NCBI RefSeq assembly: GCF_022760175.1
Contig: NZ_CP094326.1
Span: forward strand, 1,054,001-1,118,000
Length of the DNA stretch: 64,000 nucleotides
Direction: 5' to 3'
From: Zhouia spongiae
Lineage (GTDB): Bacteria > Bacteroidota > Bacteroidia > Flavobacteriales > Flavobacteriaceae
Shown: positions 54,154 through 64,000 of the stretch, one piece after another
Numbering within the stretch: the stretch's first letter is position 1
Layout of the letters: the number at the start of each line of letters is the position of its first letter
The notes under the pieces: model-generated
What the model saw: only the letters and a program-made list of their open reading frames with translations
What the model was told of the DNA's origin: nothing
Database searches by the model: none
Program-made: the position numbers and the translations under genes

Positions 54154-55734
54154 TTATCCTTTATACTTTTCAGACAATTCTTTAGCCACCGTAGTTAAGG
54201 TGTCTATAACCTCATCTGTTAATTTACCCGCTTTAAGCGTATCTAAGGTATCTCTATGCTTTGCATTCAGATACTCTATATAATCTCTTTCAAACTCTTT
54301 TACTTTCTCTACAGGAACCGCTCTCAATAAGTTCTTAGAACCTGCATAGATAATAGCCACCTGGTCTTCTACCGTATAAGGATCGTTTTGAGCCTGCTTT
54401 AAGATCTCAACGTTACGCTTCCCTTTTTCGATTACATTCATGGTAGCTGCATCAAGGTCAGATCCGAACTTGGCGAATGCTTCCAGTTCACGGAACTGTG
54501 CCTGGTCTAATTTCAAAGTACCGGCTACTTTCTTCATTGATTTAATCTGAGCCGATCCTCCTACACGGGACACCGAAATACCAACGTTAATTGCCGGACG
54601 CACACCTGAATTAAATAAATCTGATTCTAAGAATATCTGTCCGTCAGTAATTGAAATCACGTTTGTCGGGATGTATGCAGAAACGTCACCGGCCTGAGTC
54701 TCAATAATCGGAAGCGCCGTTAAAGAACCGCCTCCTTTTACAACAGCCTTTAAAGATTCCGGTAAATCGTTCATGTTTTTGGCAATATCGTCATCAGCGA
54801 TTACTTTCGCAGCACGCTCCAGCAAACGAGAGTGAAGGAAGAATACGTCACCAGGATATGCTTCACGGCCTGGAGGACGACGTAATAACAATGACAGCTC
54901 ACGATATGCAACCGCCTGCTTAGATAAATCATCGTAAATGATTAATGCCGGACGACCGGTATCGCGGAAATACTCACCGATGGCAGCCCCGGCAAACGGA
55001 GCATATACCTGCATGGGAGCAGGATCTGAAGCGTTAGCGGCTACAATAGTCGTATACGCTAAAGCTCCTTTTTCTTCTAATGTTTTTGCAATAGCTGCAA
55101 CTGTCGATGCTTTCTGCCCTACAGCCACATATATACAATATACAGGCTCACCTGCATCATAGAATTCTTTTTGATTTAAGATGGTATCGATACAAACTGT
55201 TGTTTTACCAGTCTGACGGTCTCCAATCACCAACTCACGTTGTCCTCTACCTACAGGGATCATTGCATCAATAGACTTGATACCTGTCTGTAATGGTTCG
55301 TTCACCGGTTGACGATAGATAACCCCCGGAGCTTTACGCTCTAATGGCATCTCGTACAATTCGCCTTCAATGGGTCCTTTACCGTCAATTGGGTTTCCTA
55401 AAGTATCAACCACGCGTCCTACAATTCCTTCACCGGTATTAATAGAAGCAATACGTTGTGTACGTTTTACCGTGTCTCCTTCCCTGATCTCTTTTGAAGG
55501 CCCTAATAATACGATACCTACGTTGTCTTCTTCCAAGTTAAGAACGATTCCCTGCATCCCGGTTTCGAACTCTACCAACTCACCATACTGTGCGTTAGAA
55601 AGACCAAATACACGGGCAACACCATCACCTACCTGCAAAACAGTTCCTACCTCGTCTAATTTAGCGGTAGCATCAAAATTTGATAGTTGCTTTTTTAATA
55701 TTGCTGATACTTCAGCAGCTTTAACTTCTGCCAT
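54154..55734 (-). CDS. atpA: ATP synthase F1 subunit alpha
   Basis: A 526-residue nucleotide-binding, largely non-catalytic alpha subunit of F1. Walker A is GDRQTGKT at 171-178. The [45 protein letters not shown] region and the Arg-finger-containing [15 protein letters not shown] are present. The length is typical of Bacteroidota. It follows atpH by 64 bases. Confidence 0.98.
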   Translation of the reverse strand: MAEVKAAEVSAILKKQLSNFDATAKLDEVGTVLQVGDGVARVFGLSNAQYGELVEFETGMQGIVLNLEEDNVGIVLLGPSKEIREGDTVKRTQRIASINTGEGIVGRVVDTLGNPIDGKGPIEGELYEMPLERKAPGVIYRQPVNEPLQTGIKSIDAMIPVGRGQRELVIGDRQTGKTTVCIDTILNQKEFYDAGEPVYCIYVAVGQKASTVAAIAKTLEEKGALAYTTIVAANASDPAPMQVYAPFAGAAIGEYFRDTGRPALIIYDDLSKQAVAYRELSLLLRRPPGREAYPGDVFFLHSRLLERAAKVIADDDIAKNMNDLPESLKAVVKGGGSLTALPIIETQAGDVSAYIPTNVISITDGQIFLESDLFNSGVRPAINVGISVSRVGGSAQIKSMKKVAGTLKLDQAQFRELEAFAKFGSDLDAATMNVIEKGKRNVEILKQAQNDPYTVEDQVAIIYAGSKNLLRAVPVEKVKEFERDYIEYLNAKHRDTLDTLKAGKLTDEVIDTLTTVAKELSEKYKG

Positions 55735-55798
55735 CTTAATTAAGTATTTAGATTAAAGGCGTTTTACTTAATTCGCCTATATTTTTTTATAAAATTTA

Positions 55799-56338
55799 TT
55801 ATAAGCTGTTTGAAAACGATCTTTTCAGAGCATTTAATTTATTAGCCACGCTTGCGTTGTACTGAATATCTCCCATGCGTAAAATAAATCCTCCGATGAT
55901 GTTTTCATCTATTTTGTTCTCTAGTGTAACATCTTTACCGCTTAATTCCTTAACCTTTGCCAAAACCTTTTGTTCAAGCTCGCCGGTTAAAGGAATTGCC
56001 GTCGTCACAACTGCTACTTGCTTTCCTTTTTGCTCTTCGTAAAGAATTATATACTTCTCAGCTATAGACCCCAGGATATCAACTCTTTTATAATCGGACA
56101 ACAGGTTAAACAACCCCTCACTTACCGTGTTGATTCCTTTAAAGATCTCTTTTAATGCTGCTACCTTTACATCAGATTTCACAATAGGATTTTCTAGCAA
56201 AGCCCTAAGATCACCACTTTCTGCAATTGTATTCTTAATTAGCTTCATATCGTCATTAACAGCTTCGGCTGCATTCTGATCGTTTGCCAATCCTATAATT
56301 GCTTTTGCGTAACGTATTGCTGCTCTGGATCCTGCCAT
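55799..56338 (-). CDS. atpH: ATP synthase F1 subunit delta
   Basis: A 179-residue delta subunit linking F1 to the peripheral stalk. It shows the N-terminal SRAAIRYAKAIIGLANDQ helix and the C-terminal GKDVTLENKIDENIIGGFILRMGDIQYNASVANKLNALKRSF motif. It is 7 bases from atpF and in standard operon order. Confidence 0.96.
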   Translation of the reverse strand: MAGSRAAIRYAKAIIGLANDQNAAEAVNDDMKLIKNTIAESGDLRALLENPIVKSDVKVAALKEIFKGINTVSEGLFNLLSDYKRVDILGSIAEKYIILYEEQKGKQVAVVTTAIPLTGELEQKVLAKVKELSGKDVTLENKIDENIIGGFILRMGDIQYNASVANKLNALKRSFSNSL

Positions 56339-56345
56339 CTGTTTC

Positions 56346-56843
56346 TTAATTATTTAAGGTAGTTACCTCTCCTAACATGTTTTCTACTAATGCGAACTGC
56401 TTGTCCTTATCGGATAATTCCGTTCTCACTACCTTCTCAGCAATCTCTACAGATAAAGAAGCTACCTGATTCTTAAGTTCGCTAAGTGCAGCTTGCTTTT
56501 CACTTTCAATAGCTGCCTGGGCCTGCTTGATCATTTTATCAGCTTCAACCTGAGCTTGCTCCTTAGCATCTGCTATCATCTTCTCCTTAACTTCACGGGC
56601 TTCTTTCAGGATCACCTCTCTTTCAGCGCGTGCCTCTTTCAAAAGCTTTTCATTATCGGCTTTTAAATTCTGCATTTCTTTTTTAGCCTCTTCGGCAGAA
56701 GCTAGTGCACTGTTAATAGATTCTTCCCTGCCTTTTACCGCTCCTAAAATTGGTTTCCAAGCATATTTGCGCAATAGCACAAAAAGAATCACAAAAATGA
56801 CAAGTGACCAGAAGATCAAACTTTCAGGATGTGTAATATTCAT
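56346..56843 (-). CDS. atpF: ATP synthase F0 subunit b
   Basis: A 165-residue peripheral-stalk subunit with one N-terminal membrane helix (SLIFWSLVIFVILFVLLRKYAWKPI, about 8-32) followed by a long charged helix (Glu/Lys/Ala-rich, about 35-150). It is separated from atpE by 89 bases that contain a large hairpin. Confidence 0.96.
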   Translation of the reverse strand: MNITHPESLIFWSLVIFVILFVLLRKYAWKPILGAVKGREESINSALASAEEAKKEMQNLKADNEKLLKEARAEREVILKEAREVKEKMIADAKEQAQVEADKMIKQAQAAIESEKQAALSELKNQVASLSVEIAEKVVRTELSDKDKQFALVENMLGEVTTLNN

Positions 56844-56882
56844 TATAATAGATATTAAATAACGTTTCTTTACTTTCTTTTT

Positions 56883-56924
56883 AAGATCATGCTACAACCA
56901 ACCGTTGCAGCATGGTCTTTTTTT
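56883..56924. repeat. Large hairpin between atpE and atpF
   Basis: AAGATCATGCTACAAC (56883-56898) and GTTGCAGCATGGTCTT (56904-56919) pair at 14 of 16 positions with a 5-base loop. In the operon mRNA it lies just after atpE. On the plus strand it is followed by seven T residues (56918-56924), giving a terminator-like form for an antisense transcript. It may stabilise atpE mRNA or set subunit ratios (inference). Confidence 0.7.
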
Positions 56925-56932
56925 GTCAAAAA

Positions 56933-58268
<1,336 letters not shown>

Positions 58269-58310
58269 ACCTTTTCTTGATAAAAATAAATGGTCTCCAA
58301 AAATTTGGTG

Positions 58311-58318
58311 CAAAGGTA
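58311..58318 (-). promoter_or_regulatory. Internal promoter -7 element ahead of atpB
   Basis: It reads TACCTTTG on the minus strand, an exact TAnnTTTG. It lies in the 143-base gap between the DUF6168-like gene and atpB, which supports separate transcription of atpBEFHAG. The -33 zone has no clean TTG. Confidence 0.55.
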
Positions 58319-58411
58319 CATTTTTTATTCACATTTTGAAGTTAACAACTATATTTTTTTAATCATTCTCCATTCAACGATGGATTCCTGATAGCTAAAT
58401 AGTTAGTACCG

Positions 58412-58792
58412 CTATTTCAGCAATTTAACCGCGAACACCGTTTCAAAAAACAAAAACAGGAAATACGGTATAAAAAAAGCAGCTACATCGGCAATGGGTT
58501 CAGGCGCTTTTCCTTTAATCAGCGGCACTAAAAAAATTACTGCCGCAAACATTTTTAATCCGCTGCAAGCTAAAAAAGCAAAGCCGGTCTTTTCAGGCAG
58601 GTTTTTACTGACTGTCAAGACCGCAGTATATATAAGAAATGTTATTATAAAATGAAATGCATATATACTCCAGACACTATAATAGAATGTATATGATCCC
58701 GAGAGCTCTCTTACAGCAAAATAATGCAAAACTAAAAGTACGACGGTAAAAGGGATAAGTATCTTTAAAAAGTAGAGTAACTGATGTTTCAT
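58412..58792 (-). CDS. Small membrane protein (DUF6168-like) in the ATP synthase locus
   Basis: A 126-residue protein with four hydrophobic segments (about 7-25, 38-62, 68-92 and 100-124). It resembles small flavobacterial membrane proteins found between atpZ and atpB, in the position where other bacteria carry an AtpI-type assembly helper. Function unknown. It starts 24 bases after atpZ and runs the same way. Confidence 0.8.
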   Translation of the reverse strand: MKHQLLYFLKILIPFTVVLLVLHYFAVRELSGSYTFYYSVWSIYAFHFIITFLIYTAVLTVSKNLPEKTGFAFLACSGLKMFAAVIFLVPLIKGKAPEPIADVAAFFIPYFLFLFFETVFAVKLLK

Positions 58793-58816
58793 TAATTTCC
58801 GGGATAAATATGTCTT

Positions 58817-59056
58817 TTAGTTTTTGTCGGAATCGTTTTCTTCCTTTTTGTTAAGGGCCTTAACCTGTCTTACCACATTGTACAAAGCGGCAAAAACACT
58901 CAACAAGGAAAAAACAATGGTAAATGCTGAAAAATTATTAGGGTATTTTTCATCGAGCCAGACACCCAAATAGGTTCCGGCACCGATGACGATGGCCATC
59001 TGAAGGCCTATGTTAGAAAATTTTATCCAGTTATTAAGCTGATTTTTCCGATTCAT
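58817..59056 (-). CDS. AtpZ/AtpI family protein
   Basis: A 79-residue two-helix membrane protein (about 15-35 and 42-62) with GLQMAIVIGAGTYLGVWLDEKYP, the AtpZ/AtpI signature including the G-x-x-L-D-x-x-x motif, and a charged C-terminus. AtpZ/AtpI help c-ring assembly and may transport Mg2+/Ca2+. It overlaps the end of the bactofilin gene by 23 bases, which suggests coupled translation. Confidence 0.9.
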   Translation of the reverse strand: MNRKNQLNNWIKFSNIGLQMAIVIGAGTYLGVWLDEKYPNNFSAFTIVFSLLSVFAALYNVVRQVKALNKKEENDSDKN

Positions 59057-59432
59057 TCTTTAACGATTTCACAGCATGCCCCTTCATGGCGCATGTAGCA
59101 TTGAATGACGCTCCGGGTTCGACAGAAAGCTTCCCGATAATTACTTCACCCTCTATCAAAGCCGTAGCTTTTAGGCTTAATACCTCATCGACTTTTAGCG
59201 TTCCGTTAAACTTTCCTTCTATATCAGCATTCACACTCTCTGCTTTTCCGGAAATGTATCCTGTTTTACCGATCACCAACTTCCCTTTGGTCTTCACACT
59301 TCCTTCCAGTTCTCCGTCAATTCTGATATCTGAATCAGAGATAATATCTCCTTTTAACTTTGTGTTTGGAAGGATCCGGTTCGTTAATCCTGTTGGTTGT
59401 TCGGTTCTGTTTTTTTTCGATTCTGCAAACAT
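59034..59432 (-). CDS. Bactofilin (polymer-forming cytoskeletal protein)
   Basis: A 132-residue protein with the bactofilin (DUF583) beta-helix core of repeated V/I-x-G-x-hydrophobic turns (IRIDGELEGSVKTKGKLVIGKTGYISGKAESVNADIEGKF, given as a pattern). N- and C-terminal tails are disordered. It forms cytoskeletal filaments that position envelope functions. The ATG at 59432 starts 2 bases after the sprE TGA. It lies between sprE and atpZ. Confidence 0.93.
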   Translation of the reverse strand: MFAESKKNRTEQPTGLTNRILPNTKLKGDIISDSDIRIDGELEGSVKTKGKLVIGKTGYISGKAESVNADIEGKFNGTLKVDEVLSLKATALIEGEVIIGKLSVEPGASFNATCAMKGHAVKSLKNESEKSA

Positions 59433-59434
59433 GG

Positions 59435-61984
59435 TCAATATGGGCTTATATGGTTATTATTGATTTGGGTTAAATATCGCTCTAAACTCTTATGAATTTG
59501 TATGCTTTTATAATTGGGGGAGGAAATTACAAAATTTTCGTTTTCTATTAAATATAATTTATTGATTTTTAGCAACTCTGCAAATCCTTCCGCCCTAAGC
59601 TTTGAAATTAGTCCGTGAACGACTACAAACGACTGATGACGATCATAAATATCTTTTGAAACAGATAACTTATCATATTCGAGATCGTTTAAAGATTTTA
59701 CAATCACCTTATACAACTCATTTATTCCTACGGTATCTTTTCTGGAAAAAGGATATATCAGCTTCCATTTCTTTGCAGTAGCATCGTCGTCAACCAATGT
59801 GTCTCTTTTCAATCGAGGAATTAAAGTTTCCAGCAATTGCTGCGCACTTTTGCCTTCGCTGTGACTTGGAAAATTAAGCGCAATGGTACTTAAACTTTTT
59901 TCGTACGTGTTAACACCATATAAACGCGCTTCTGCATGTGCTTTCAGCATGCTTAATTTCGGCACAATGTCGTCTCCGTTAAATTCACTAATATACCTGT
60001 CGGTTTCCACCAGCACTTTTTCATACTGTTCGTTTTCAAACGCTTTATACAGCCTGGCATATATATCTTGAGGACTATTATTACTTCCCTTTAAAACCGC
60101 CCTGGGATTCTGTAAAATTTTTGCATATCTCGACTCCGGATAGTGAAGAATAACATCGTTCTTGACTTCATCTGCCAAAACAGATCCATTCATCTCATAG
60201 ATTTTATACAGGTTATATTTTGCGGGTAATATTAGTTTTTCTTCAGGTTGATTGCTTAATAATGATTCGAGCCTGTTTACCGCCAAACCATATTCCTGAA
60301 ATTTTTCTTTATAGATCAGTCCTAACTGGTAATATGCAAAGTTTTGTTCGGCACGGATGCTATCTAATTCTTTTTCCCCTTTTGGCAGGCGGTCTGTATA
60401 GTAAACCGTTGTGTAAACACTTAAAGAGTCCGAGCCCGGGCTTGGAGTATCATTGCCAACAACAGCAACAGCAACGGCACGATCGCTCAGACGCCAGTTA
60501 TCTTCAAGAGCCCTTGCCCCCCAATTCTTTCTGAATTCATTTTTACCATAACTGACCGTAAGATCATTATAAAAATAGAAAGTGGCTGCTTCCGACCTTT
60601 TAAATGTTCTACCCAGAAGACCCGTAGCCTTATTTTGGGCAGCTCTCAAAGCGGCAGTGCGTACTTGTTCTTCTTGTGCTTGTTCTATTGCCTTCAATGA
60701 ATCGATATGCTGCTGATAATAAGCCTCTCTTTCTTTTTCCGGCAGCGAGACGACATATAAAATGCTATCGTTTCTCGAGAGGATCCTCTCATATTTGATA
60801 ACATCATCAAGGTTCGCCCGCTTTTTTGACAGTATTCTGTGTTTTTTACTGGTTTCGGGAGTATTAACAAGTGTACTGTCATAATAAGCCCCGGCTTCTT
60901 TAAATTTATTGTCGTCAAAATTCAATTCAGCCAAAGCTTCGTAGTTGATTGAATTCAATATCTTATCAGGGCTGTTGGTTCTCAATGATTTATTAAAATA
61001 ATGCGCCGCAGCCCCCGGAGCCCCCTGCTTCTGATAAAATATTGCCAACTGATGGTAAATCTTGTCCAGATAAGGTCTGTTCTCCCGGTTTTCTTCAAGG
61101 TCTTCCAACAAAGCGAGTACTGCTTCCTTATTTTCGGCAGTGACTTCCGTATTCTTTATTTTTTCGATAAACGCATTTATATAATACTCACGGGGTGTCC
61201 TTCGATTTAAATCAATTATCTTACCGAAAGCTATGTTTGCGCTGTCTTTATCACCTATAGTGTTGTACAGCTGACCTATAATAAAATTATATCGCCCTCT
61301 TTCTTCATTACTTCTTGTGTAATAAGACGCCAGCTTAAGCTTTTGTACTGCACTGTCCTTTTGTTCCAGGTTGATATATGCCTGTCCCATCATGGCATAG
61401 ATATCCGCATAGTCCTGGTCTTTTATATTAACACTTTTTAAAAGACGTTTAAAATTTTTGAGCGCCAGTTCTTCGTACTCCATTCTAATATTGGTTTTCT
61501 CTCTCCAAATCTTAGCCTGGTTAATAATGTCGCTTCGGGTATATTTAGAAATAACATAATTGAAAGCCTCTAAAGCCGGCACAAAACGCTGATCGTAATA
61601 CCGCGCCTTTCCCAATAGCAGATATGCTTCATCAGACTGAGGATTCTTTTCAACACCGTCAATATACATCCCGTGTTTCTGAATTGCTTTTACCGCTTTT
61701 TCTTCTGCCCTTTGAAAATCAGGGTTTATGGGTGCTCCCGTTAACCTGACCTCTTCAATAATCTCCATACGCTCTACAGGAAGAATATCCCAGTAATTAT
61801 CGCGATAGCCTTCCTTCAGCGAACGAATCCCTTTTTCTAAAGCTACCTGGCCGTTATAAATAGCATTAAACTCGGCATTAAGTGCATGCCAGTTTCTGTT
61901 CACGAAAGCATCTTTTTTTGTTGAACAGCCAAATGCGCTTATTAAAATAAAAGATATGAGGTATTTAGAGTAGTCGTGCTTCAA
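59435..61984 (-). CDS. sprE: Type IX secretion lipoprotein SprE/PorW
   Basis: An 849-residue outer-membrane lipoprotein with C20 (ILISAFGC) and TPR-type repeats through most of its length (QSDEAYLLLGKARYYDQRFVPALEAFNYVISKY, YADIYAMMGQAYINLEQKDSAVQKLKLASYY). SprE in Flavobacterium and PorW in Porphyromonas are needed for type IX secretion and, in gliders, surface adhesin movement. The N-terminal NRNWHALNAEFNAIYNGQVALEKG segment is typical. It heads a run followed by bactofilin and the ATP synthase genes. Confidence 0.92.
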   Translation of the reverse strand: MKHDYSKYLISFILISAFGCSTKKDAFVNRNWHALNAEFNAIYNGQVALEKGIRSLKEGYRDNYWDILPVERMEIIEEVRLTGAPINPDFQRAEEKAVKAIQKHGMYIDGVEKNPQSDEAYLLLGKARYYDQRFVPALEAFNYVISKYTRSDIINQAKIWREKTNIRMEYEELALKNFKRLLKSVNIKDQDYADIYAMMGQAYINLEQKDSAVQKLKLASYYTRSNEERGRYNFIIGQLYNTIGDKDSANIAFGKIIDLNRRTPREYYINAFIEKIKNTEVTAENKEAVLALLEDLEENRENRPYLDKIYHQLAIFYQKQGAPGAAAHYFNKSLRTNSPDKILNSINYEALAELNFDDNKFKEAGAYYDSTLVNTPETSKKHRILSKKRANLDDVIKYERILSRNDSILYVVSLPEKEREAYYQQHIDSLKAIEQAQEEQVRTAALRAAQNKATGLLGRTFKRSEAATFYFYNDLTVSYGKNEFRKNWGARALEDNWRLSDRAVAVAVVGNDTPSPGSDSLSVYTTVYYTDRLPKGEKELDSIRAEQNFAYYQLGLIYKEKFQEYGLAVNRLESLLSNQPEEKLILPAKYNLYKIYEMNGSVLADEVKNDVILHYPESRYAKILQNPRAVLKGSNNSPQDIYARLYKAFENEQYEKVLVETDRYISEFNGDDIVPKLSMLKAHAEARLYGVNTYEKSLSTIALNFPSHSEGKSAQQLLETLIPRLKRDTLVDDDATAKKWKLIYPFSRKDTVGINELYKVIVKSLNDLEYDKLSVSKDIYDRHQSFVVVHGLISKLRAEGFAELLKINKLYLIENENFVISSPNYKSIQIHKSLERYLTQINNNHISPY

Positions 61985-62066
61985 GAGTGGGTGGTTTAGT
62001 TGATTAACTTGTTTTTAAACCAAATATTGTTAGGCTTGTAAAAATACATTTCTTTTTCATATAAAT

Positions 62067-62088
62067 AAAAAAAGCCCGAAAATCGGGC
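62067..62088 (-). terminator. Terminator of the ABC exporter genes
   Basis: On the minus strand GCCCGA pairs with TCGGGC (62074-62079 and 62083-62088) around a 3-base loop, followed by seven T residues. It lies about 100 bases downstream of the ABC ATPase stop, just before sprE. Confidence 0.85.
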
Positions 62089-62097
62089 CTGAATTAA

Positions 62098-62187
62098 AAG
62101 TAAATATCTAAAAACCCGGTTGATTTCTCTCCGGCAAACCATTCGGGAGTCATACGGAACCCCTCAAAACGTTTGTGCACATCCCGA
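62098..62187 (-). pseudogene. Possible remnant of a protein C-terminus downstream of the ABC ATPase
   Basis: On the minus strand, in a different frame from the ABC gene, an open stretch encodes DVHKRFEGFRMTPEWFAGE then KSTGFLDIYF and ends in TAA at 62098. The HKRF...EWF pattern recalls the end of GIY-YIG/T5orf172-type domains, but no upstream part of such a gene exists here; a TAG lies shortly upstream in the frame. It could be a gene relic or chance. Confidence 0.3.
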
Positions 62188-62883
62188 TTATCGGGTAAAA
62201 TACGTCTCTAACTCTTGCAGGGTTTCTGTAGATGTTTTTATATCTCTTACCTTTTCCCCTTTATCCAAAACAACGACTCTTTCACAGACTTCAGTGACAT
62301 GCATCAGATCATGACTGGAAATCAAGATTGTAACTTCTTTCCCGAAGGCCTGTTCTTTAATCAGTTTTTTTAATCGTATCTGGGTGGTTGGATCTAGATT
62401 GGCAAAAGGTTCGTCTAAAATAATCACCTCAGGATTCCCGATAAAAGACGCCACGATACCTGCTTTTTTCTGATTTCCTTTTGACAGGTCTCTCAGGTAT
62501 TTTTTCCCGCCTAATATTTCCCCGTTGAAAAAATCTTCAAAAGGAGCCAGGAATGCATCAACATCGGCTTTGTTTTGCCCTCTTAATTCTCCAATAAAAT
62601 AGAAATACTCTTCCGGCGTGAGGTAGCCGATCAGAAAACTTTCATCAATAAAAGCCGCTGTAAAAGGCTTCCATGCTTCGCTTTCATTAACTTTTATCTG
62701 ATTATTTTCCACATACCCGGTGGTAGGTTTTATAAGGTCTAATAATAAGCTGAAAAAAGTAGTTTTACCGGCTCCATTATTTCCTACCAATCCAAAACTT
62801 TGCCCTTTGGGTATTTCGAGAAAGTCTATATTCAGAACGGTCGTCCCCGCATATTTTTTTGATAGCTCATTAACTATGATCAT
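62188..62883 (-). CDS. ABC transporter ATP-binding protein
   Basis: A 231-residue single-domain ABC ATPase. Walker A is GNNGAGKTT (about 34-42), the signature is a variant LSKGNQKKAGI, and Walker B is VIILDEPFANLD. It lies 14 bases after the DUF5687 permease gene, so the two form an ABC-2-like exporter of unknown substrate. Confidence 0.93.
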   Translation of the reverse strand: MIIVNELSKKYAGTTVLNIDFLEIPKGQSFGLVGNNGAGKTTFFSLLLDLIKPTTGYVENNQIKVNESEAWKPFTAAFIDESFLIGYLTPEEYFYFIGELRGQNKADVDAFLAPFEDFFNGEILGGKKYLRDLSKGNQKKAGIVASFIGNPEVIILDEPFANLDPTTQIRLKKLIKEQAFGKEVTILISSHDLMHVTEVCERVVVLDKGEKVRDIKTSTETLQELETYFTR

Positions 62884-62897
62884 AACGAAAGTATCTT

Positions 62898-64000
62898 TTA
62901 GTTCTTCTGCTTGTAGGCAGCTATTGTTTTATATTTCTCTGTTTTGTATATCTTTTCGATGATATCAAACACCTTTTCCTTAAATGCAAATCCGAGCAAC
63001 CCGGCAATGGCTACCAACAAATAGCCCAACATGGGTCCAACGGTATAATGTCCTGCAGCATATAAGGCCATAGGCAGCAACATTTTAGGGATGGTCAGTA
63101 AAATCGTTTTCAGGTTAAACGCCTGCTTATCTCCGAATGCCTTTTTATTGGAGGTGAGGTCTATCGGGGTTTTCACATAAGCACCTCCCCACAAAACCAT
63201 ATGACTGTTGACACCGATATTGTATATCGCAGCTACCAGAATAGCCAGGTACACTTCCAGTCCAAAGTATACGTAGAACGATGCCAATACTGTTGTGATT
63301 ATAGTTGCAATTACAATCAACCACCATTTGGCATTAAGATAGTCGCGATACATTATGTTCTGACTCATCATGAGCTGGTAGTACGAGCTATCCCAGCTTG
63401 GAACATATTGCCCGAAAGTGAACAGAAACCCACCAGACACGAACAATCCTGCAAAGATTCTCCAAACGGGCCCTTCATAGGCTTCAACGGCTCCTGAGAA
63501 AAACAAGAGTCCGTAAAAAATGAAAGCCACACTCATTATTACGGCTGTTCTGGATCGTTTATTCCTCTTAATGAGCTTAAGGTCATTTTTCAGGAAGATA
63601 GCAATGCTCCCAAAACGGTTCAACCAATCGAAACTCTCTGTTTTAGCTTCTTGTTGCTTTTGTTTCAAGCCGCCATCTAAATACAATATGTTCTTAAAAT
63701 ACCTGAAAGCCGCCACATACATAGCCACCATGAACAAAACAGGAATTACTGTCAGATAAGGGGTACTGTATAATGCGTTGAAAACCGGCGCCGTATATAT
63801 GGTAACATCAAATATCTGGTAATATTGTAATCCGAACAACAATACCAACAAGCCTAAGAACGAGTAAAAAACAGTATCGATATCGTTCAGAAACACATTT
63901 ATAAAGTTATTGCAATATATTATGGTCAGGGCACTGACGGTCCACAAAATTACCTGTAACGGTGGATAGCCCTCTATGATCAATACAACAGCAAAAGGAA
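62898..64000 (-). CDS. DUF5687-type ABC transporter permease (partial, 5' end outside window)
   Basis: The C-terminal 367 residues of a polytopic membrane protein with about 8-9 hydrophobic segments and a cytosolic loop (FLKNDLKLIKRNKRSRTAVIMSV). It resembles DUF5687 proteins (around 480-490 residues), which pair with an adjacent ATPase. The open frame continues to base 64000 without a start: the apparent start at 63983 is a TTG inside the coding sequence, and upstream codons read PFAVV. It is cut by the window edge. Confidence 0.85.
   Translation of the reverse strand, partial: PFAVVLIIEGYPPLQVILWTVSALTIIYCNNFINVFLNDIDTVFYSFLGLLVLLFGLQYYQIFDVTIYTAPVFNALYSTPYLTVIPVLFMVAMYVAAFRYFKNILYLDGGLKQKQQEAKTESFDWLNRFGSIAIFLKNDLKLIKRNKRSRTAVIMSVAFIFYGLLFFSGAVEAYEGPVWRIFAGLFVSGGFLFTFGQYVPSWDSSYYQLMMSQNIMYRDYLNAKWWLIVIATIITTVLASFYVYFGLEVYLAILVAAIYNIGVNSHMVLWGGAYVKTPIDLTSNKKAFGDKQAFNLKTILLTIPKMLLPMALYAAGHYTVGPMLGYLLVAIAGLLGFAFKEKVFDIIEKIYKTEKYKTIAAYKQKN

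Noticed and set aside
60220-60534. 104-residue plus-strand open frame inside sprE
   Set aside because: Antisense shadow; the Gln run comes from the complement of a Val/Ala/Asn-coding stretch.

Overview
The window is a chromosomal segment of a member of the Flavobacteriaceae (Bacteroidota). The evidence is the AT-rich sequence, many short lipoproteins, genes for gliding motility and type IX secretion (gldH, sprE/porW), a Bacteroidota-type ATP synthase operon without atpD/atpC, and repeated promoter elements of the Bacteroidota housekeeping form TAnnTTTG (sometimes with an upstream TTG). I cannot name the genus. No tRNA, rRNA, CRISPR array, prophage or complete insertion sequence was seen.

Layout. 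1-102 is the tail of an unrecognised gene. 165-7876 (minus) is the SUF iron-sulfur assembly operon: sufA, sufB, sufC, sufD, sufS, sufE, a sufT-like DUF59 gene, a DUF2480 gene and a DUF3078 outer-membrane protein. thiL diverges from it at 8019. 9086-14212 holds housekeeping singletons (alpha/beta hydrolase, brnQ, VOC protein, aminopeptidase P, a frameshifted ChaN-family gene). 14294-17149 is a large secreted BNR-repeat protein, followed by about 900 bases without a gene that carry several palindromes. 18054-21546 is the succinate dehydrogenase operon sdhCAB, followed by a fused oligopeptide-type ABC ATPase and a 3-oxoacid CoA-transferase pair (scoAB).

24996-32194 (minus) holds a U32-peptidase/ferredoxin/trhO cluster, then ricT, gldH, a class A penicillin-binding protein and pncA. 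recA diverges at 32694. An ECF sigma factor and a membrane-anchored anti-sigma/beta-barrel protein follow at 34271-36244. 36335-43389 contains marC, a DUF3124 lipoprotein, plsC, trpS, an S9 peptidase and dprA. 43602-45261 holds an HU/SPOR cell-division protein and an acyl-CoA thioesterase. 45469-51949 (minus) is an envelope operon: lipoprotein, flippase, dut, nucleotidyltransferase, TPR protein, DUF4292 lipoprotein and an EnvC-like factor. A lipid-anchored metzincin-type protease lies at 52109. 53222-61984 (minus) runs sprE, bactofilin, atpZ, a small membrane protein, then atpB-E-F-H-A-G. The window ends in an ABC exporter (ATPase and DUF5687 permease).

Most of the window is ordinary core genome. 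The points most worth a second look are: an in-frame TAA at codon 30 of the U32-peptidase gene, in a cluster that also encodes the functionally redundant TrhO; a +1 frameshift removing the C-terminus of the ChaN-family gene; a 208-bp MITE-like element with terminal inverted repeats placed exactly between the stop codons of two convergent genes; a 30-bp perfect palindrome upstream of sdhC; a structured gene-free stretch with an unassigned terminator between the U32 gene and recA; an apparently leaderless thiL; and a repeat family shared by the sdhA-sdhB and atpA-atpG gaps. I did not find a clearly new multi-gene system.
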